From the NCBI GenBank assembly GCA_030613285.1, contig JAUWME010000140.1, positions 1 to 6,584 of the forward strand: DNA of 6,584 nt, read 5' to 3'. The notes below the pieces were generated by a model. It ran no database searches. It worked only from the letters and a program-made list of their open reading frames with translations, and was not told the DNA's origin. The position numbers were made by a program, and so were the translations under genes. Every line of letters starts with the position of its first letter. Positions within the stretch are counted from its first letter, which is position 1. The stretch is from Candidatus Zymogenus sp. Its GTDB lineage: Bacteria > Desulfobacterota > Zymogenia > Zymogenales > Zymogenaceae. Positions 5,295 to 6,584 of the stretch are shown piece by piece.

Positions 5295-5867
5295 ATGGAA
5301 AAACAGAATTTTAGTAAAAGATTTGTCACCCCAATCCTTATCATCTTTGCTGTCGTGTCCATATCGTGGATAGTCTATAATCTCTCGTGGCGGTTGGAGA
5401 ACGAGGCAATTCATCATCTGCTCGCCGATATATCAGGAACGCTCCTTTTCATCTCCATTACCTTTGGGGTCGTTGTGGTTTATTCAATGGCTTTTTTTAG
5501 AGGGGCAACACTTTTTGAGAGAGTAATCGCATCGTTTGCAAATCCCCTTGTCTGGGTGATAAAGGAGTTTTTCAGGATGCTTACCTCCTTTTCCATCACA
5601 GAATCGCTCTATTTCAGTTTAAACCCGCTGGTCATCTGGCTGATTTTGGGGATTATCACCCAGATGGGGTTGCTGGAGATAATCTGCAGGTGGAGGCAAA
5701 AAAAGGGGGGGGTGGATGTTAAGGTTTTCAGTTTCCCTGCCTTTATGGCATTTTTTGTAGGCTTCTCTCTGGTGATAAGTCTCTATGCCTGGGGCCGGGG
5801 TGAAAATGTCTTCAGCTTCTATCTTGAGATGTACAGGGTGCTTTTTGGGGCCGGAGTGGGGATTTGA
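5295..5867 (+). CDS. Integral membrane protein of unknown function, 190 aa
   Basis: ATG at 5295 is preferred because GTGGAG (5283-5288) lies 6 nt upstream as Shine-Dalgarno; the GTG at 5283, which would add four residues, overlaps that site. Hydrophobic segments lie at about residues 10-31, 46-68, 78-96 (less hydrophobic), 108-131 and 146-166, with a hydrophobic tail at 174-190. Counting the third as a span places the basic loops RGATLFER and CRWRQKK, and the N-terminus, in the cytoplasm, in keeping with the positive-inside rule. I see no catalytic motif, no signal peptidase site and no recognised family. It follows the V4R gene at 106 bp in the same direction, so co-transcription is plausible but interrupted by a hairpin. 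Codons 135-140 lie on an A7G8 tract that could allow frameshifting. Function is unknown. Confidence 0.8.
   Translation: MEKQNFSKRFVTPILIIFAVVSISWIVYNLSWRLENEAIHHLLADISGTLLFISITFGVVVVYSMAFFRGATLFERVIASFANPLVWVIKEFFRMLTSFSITESLYFSLNPLVIWLILGIITQMGLLEIICRWRQKKGGVDVKVFSFPAFMAFFVGFSLVISLYAWGRGENVFSFYLEMYRVLFGAGVGI
5698..5712 (+). repeat. A7G8 homopolymer pair inside the membrane-protein gene
   Basis: Seven A (5698-5704) are followed by eight G (5705-5712), encoding part of Q-K-K-G-G-V at residues 135-140. Read in frame (CAA AAA AAG) the tract contains the A-AAA-AAG heptamer in the register used for -1 ribosomal slippage in dnaX. A -1 shift would meet TAA six codons later, giving a product of about 142 residues lacking the last span. 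A G-tract of eight is also a candidate for replication slippage. Confidence 0.8.
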
Positions 5868-5933
5868 GGTGAATGTTAATCGAAAAGCAAAAAGAGGCGT
5901 TATAATAAAAGGTGCTTAAAATAAGTATTATAT

Positions 5934-6040
5934 GTCATTCCCGCGAAAGCGGGAATCCAGTGAATATTATTCTGGATTCCCAGTCAAGCTGAGAATGACA
6001 GAATAATGGATTCCTTTGTCAAAAAGGCAATGACAGAATA
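5934..6040. repeat. REP-like element of three hairpin units
   Basis: Unit A (5934-5960) runs GTCATTC to GGAATCCAG and folds as ATTCCCGC (5937-5944) with GCGGGAAT (5949-5956) around a GAAA loop. Unit B (5972-6005) is inverted, CTGGATTCC to GAATGACAGAATA. Its CTGGATTCC pairs with unit A's GGAATCCAG, and its GAATGAC (5993-5999) with unit A's GTCATTC. Unit C (6007-6040) repeats unit B's ends (TGGATTCC, AATGACAGAATA) with the same 34-bp length but a different middle. Such GTCATTCCCGC-type repeats are dispersed in many proteobacterial genomes and are usually intergenic, as here. They may act in mRNA stability or as non-autonomous REP elements. Confidence 0.75.
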
Positions 6041-6051
6041 GAAACATTTTG

Positions 6052-6073
6052 GAGTAGACTTCTTGAGTAGACT
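6052..6073. repeat. Short direct repeat GAGTAGACT x2
   Basis: GAGTAGACT occurs at 6052-6060 and 6065-6073, 13 bp apart, between the REP-like element and the sulfatase start. The spacing is just over one helical turn, which could suit a regulator binding site. It may also be a chance duplication. Confidence 0.3.
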
Positions 6074-6116
6074 ATTATCATTGGAGAGTAAAAGACTTAT
6101 TTAGTCGAGGTAAAAA

Positions 6117-6584
6117 ATGTCTGATAAAAAAGATAGTAAGAATTTGTATAATTCGATGTCCAGAAGAGATTTATTAAAAAGTGCCGGGGCCATGTCGGCG
6201 GCGGGCATGATGGGATTGATGCTCCCAAAAATATCAAGAGGTGAAACAACGTCTTTAGCCCCAAAGGGGAAACCCAATATTGTTTTCATCTTGAGCGATA
6301 ACTGTAATGCCGACTTCATGGGATTTATGGGCCACCCATTTATAAAAACCCCGACTCTGGCTAAACTTGCCCAAGAAGGGGTTGTCTTTGACAGTGCATT
6401 TTGCACAACAGGTTTGTGCAGCCCCAGCCGCGCGAGTTTCCTCACAGGAACATATCCCTCCACCCACGGCGTCAAAAACAACCATACCCCATGGACGGGT
6501 GAGAAGACGATCTTCCTTGAGTATCTCAAGAACGTCGGATACGACACCGCCTTTATCGGCAAATTTCACCTGCCGGGAGAGGGA
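6117..6584 (+). CDS. Tat-exported type I sulfatase, Cys-type (first 156 residues, cut by window edge)
   Basis: ATG at 6117 has GAGG (6107-6110) 6 nt upstream. A twin-arginine motif, SRRDLLK (15-21), precedes a hydrophobic stretch and RGETTS, so the protein should be exported folded through Tat. PNIVFILSD (53-61) is the first strand of the alkaline-phosphatase superfamily sulfatase fold. CSPSRASFLTG (101-111) is the sulfatase signature C-x-P-S-R, in which Cys101 is converted to formylglycine, the catalytic residue for hydrolysing sulfate esters. GKFH (148-151) supplies the Lys and His expected near the sulfate, and H117 follows. Asp61 is a Ca ligand, but the usual second Asp is Asn62. Typical length is 450-550, so most is off the right edge and substrate cannot be told. 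No maturase (FGE or anSME) gene lies in the window. Confidence 0.95.
   Translation, partial: MSDKKDSKNLYNSMSRRDLLKSAGAMSAAGMMGLMLPKISRGETTSLAPKGKPNIVFILSDNCNADFMGFMGHPFIKTPTLAKLAQEGVVFDSAFCTTGLCSPSRASFLTGTYPSTHGVKNNHTPWTGEKTIFLEYLKNVGYDTAFIGKFHLPGEG

Noticed and set aside
5934..6040. CRISPR array
   Set aside because: The repeats are inverted and self-complementary with no regular unique spacers, and no cas gene is present. This is a REP-like element.

Overview
The window reads as a chromosomal stretch of an anaerobic, moderately AT-rich bacterium. A Desulfobacterota ('deltaproteobacterial') relative is my best guess. It rests on the style of the HEAT-repeat/PilZ-like protein, the stand-alone V4R protein and the REP-like GTCATTC...GGAATCCAG repeat, not on any marker gene. 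Four substantial proteins plus one partial sulfatase are supported. Intergenic spaces are long and AT-rich and hold several regulatory-looking structures. No known multi-gene defence, secretion or mobile system is visible.

Left part (1-1253). A TetR-type regulator runs off the left edge on the minus strand. Its -10 box and start codon sit inside a 10+10 bp palindrome, which suggests tight autorepression and an almost leaderless mRNA. Upstream on the same strand is a 21-codon ORF with a perfect Shine-Dalgarno. Next comes a gene-free block with a consensus plus-strand promoter (775-802). It points at a 124-nt segment that can fold into a three-tier rod ending in a T-run, so it is a candidate small RNA.

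Middle (1254-4109, minus). One large 951-residue protein has an atypical PilZ-like N-terminus, a charged linker, a long middle region with a Y-x-P-x-HP motif, and C-terminal HEAT repeats. It has its own upstream promoter (4281-4308) and a leader of about 165 nt.

Right part (4110-6584, plus). A 458-bp AT-rich divergent spacer ends in two abutting inverted repeats just before the ribosome binding site of a V4R-domain protein with six cysteines. About 100 bp further on lies a 190-residue integral membrane protein. Its gene carries an A7G8 tract that contains an in-register dnaX-type slippery heptamer. A three-hairpin REP-like element follows, and then the first 156 codons of a Tat-exported Cys-type sulfatase.

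How they work together is mostly inference. The V4R protein and the membrane protein are co-oriented and could be co-expressed as a ligand sensor and a membrane partner. The sulfatase has its own ribosome binding site, lies beyond the repeat, and is probably a separate unit.
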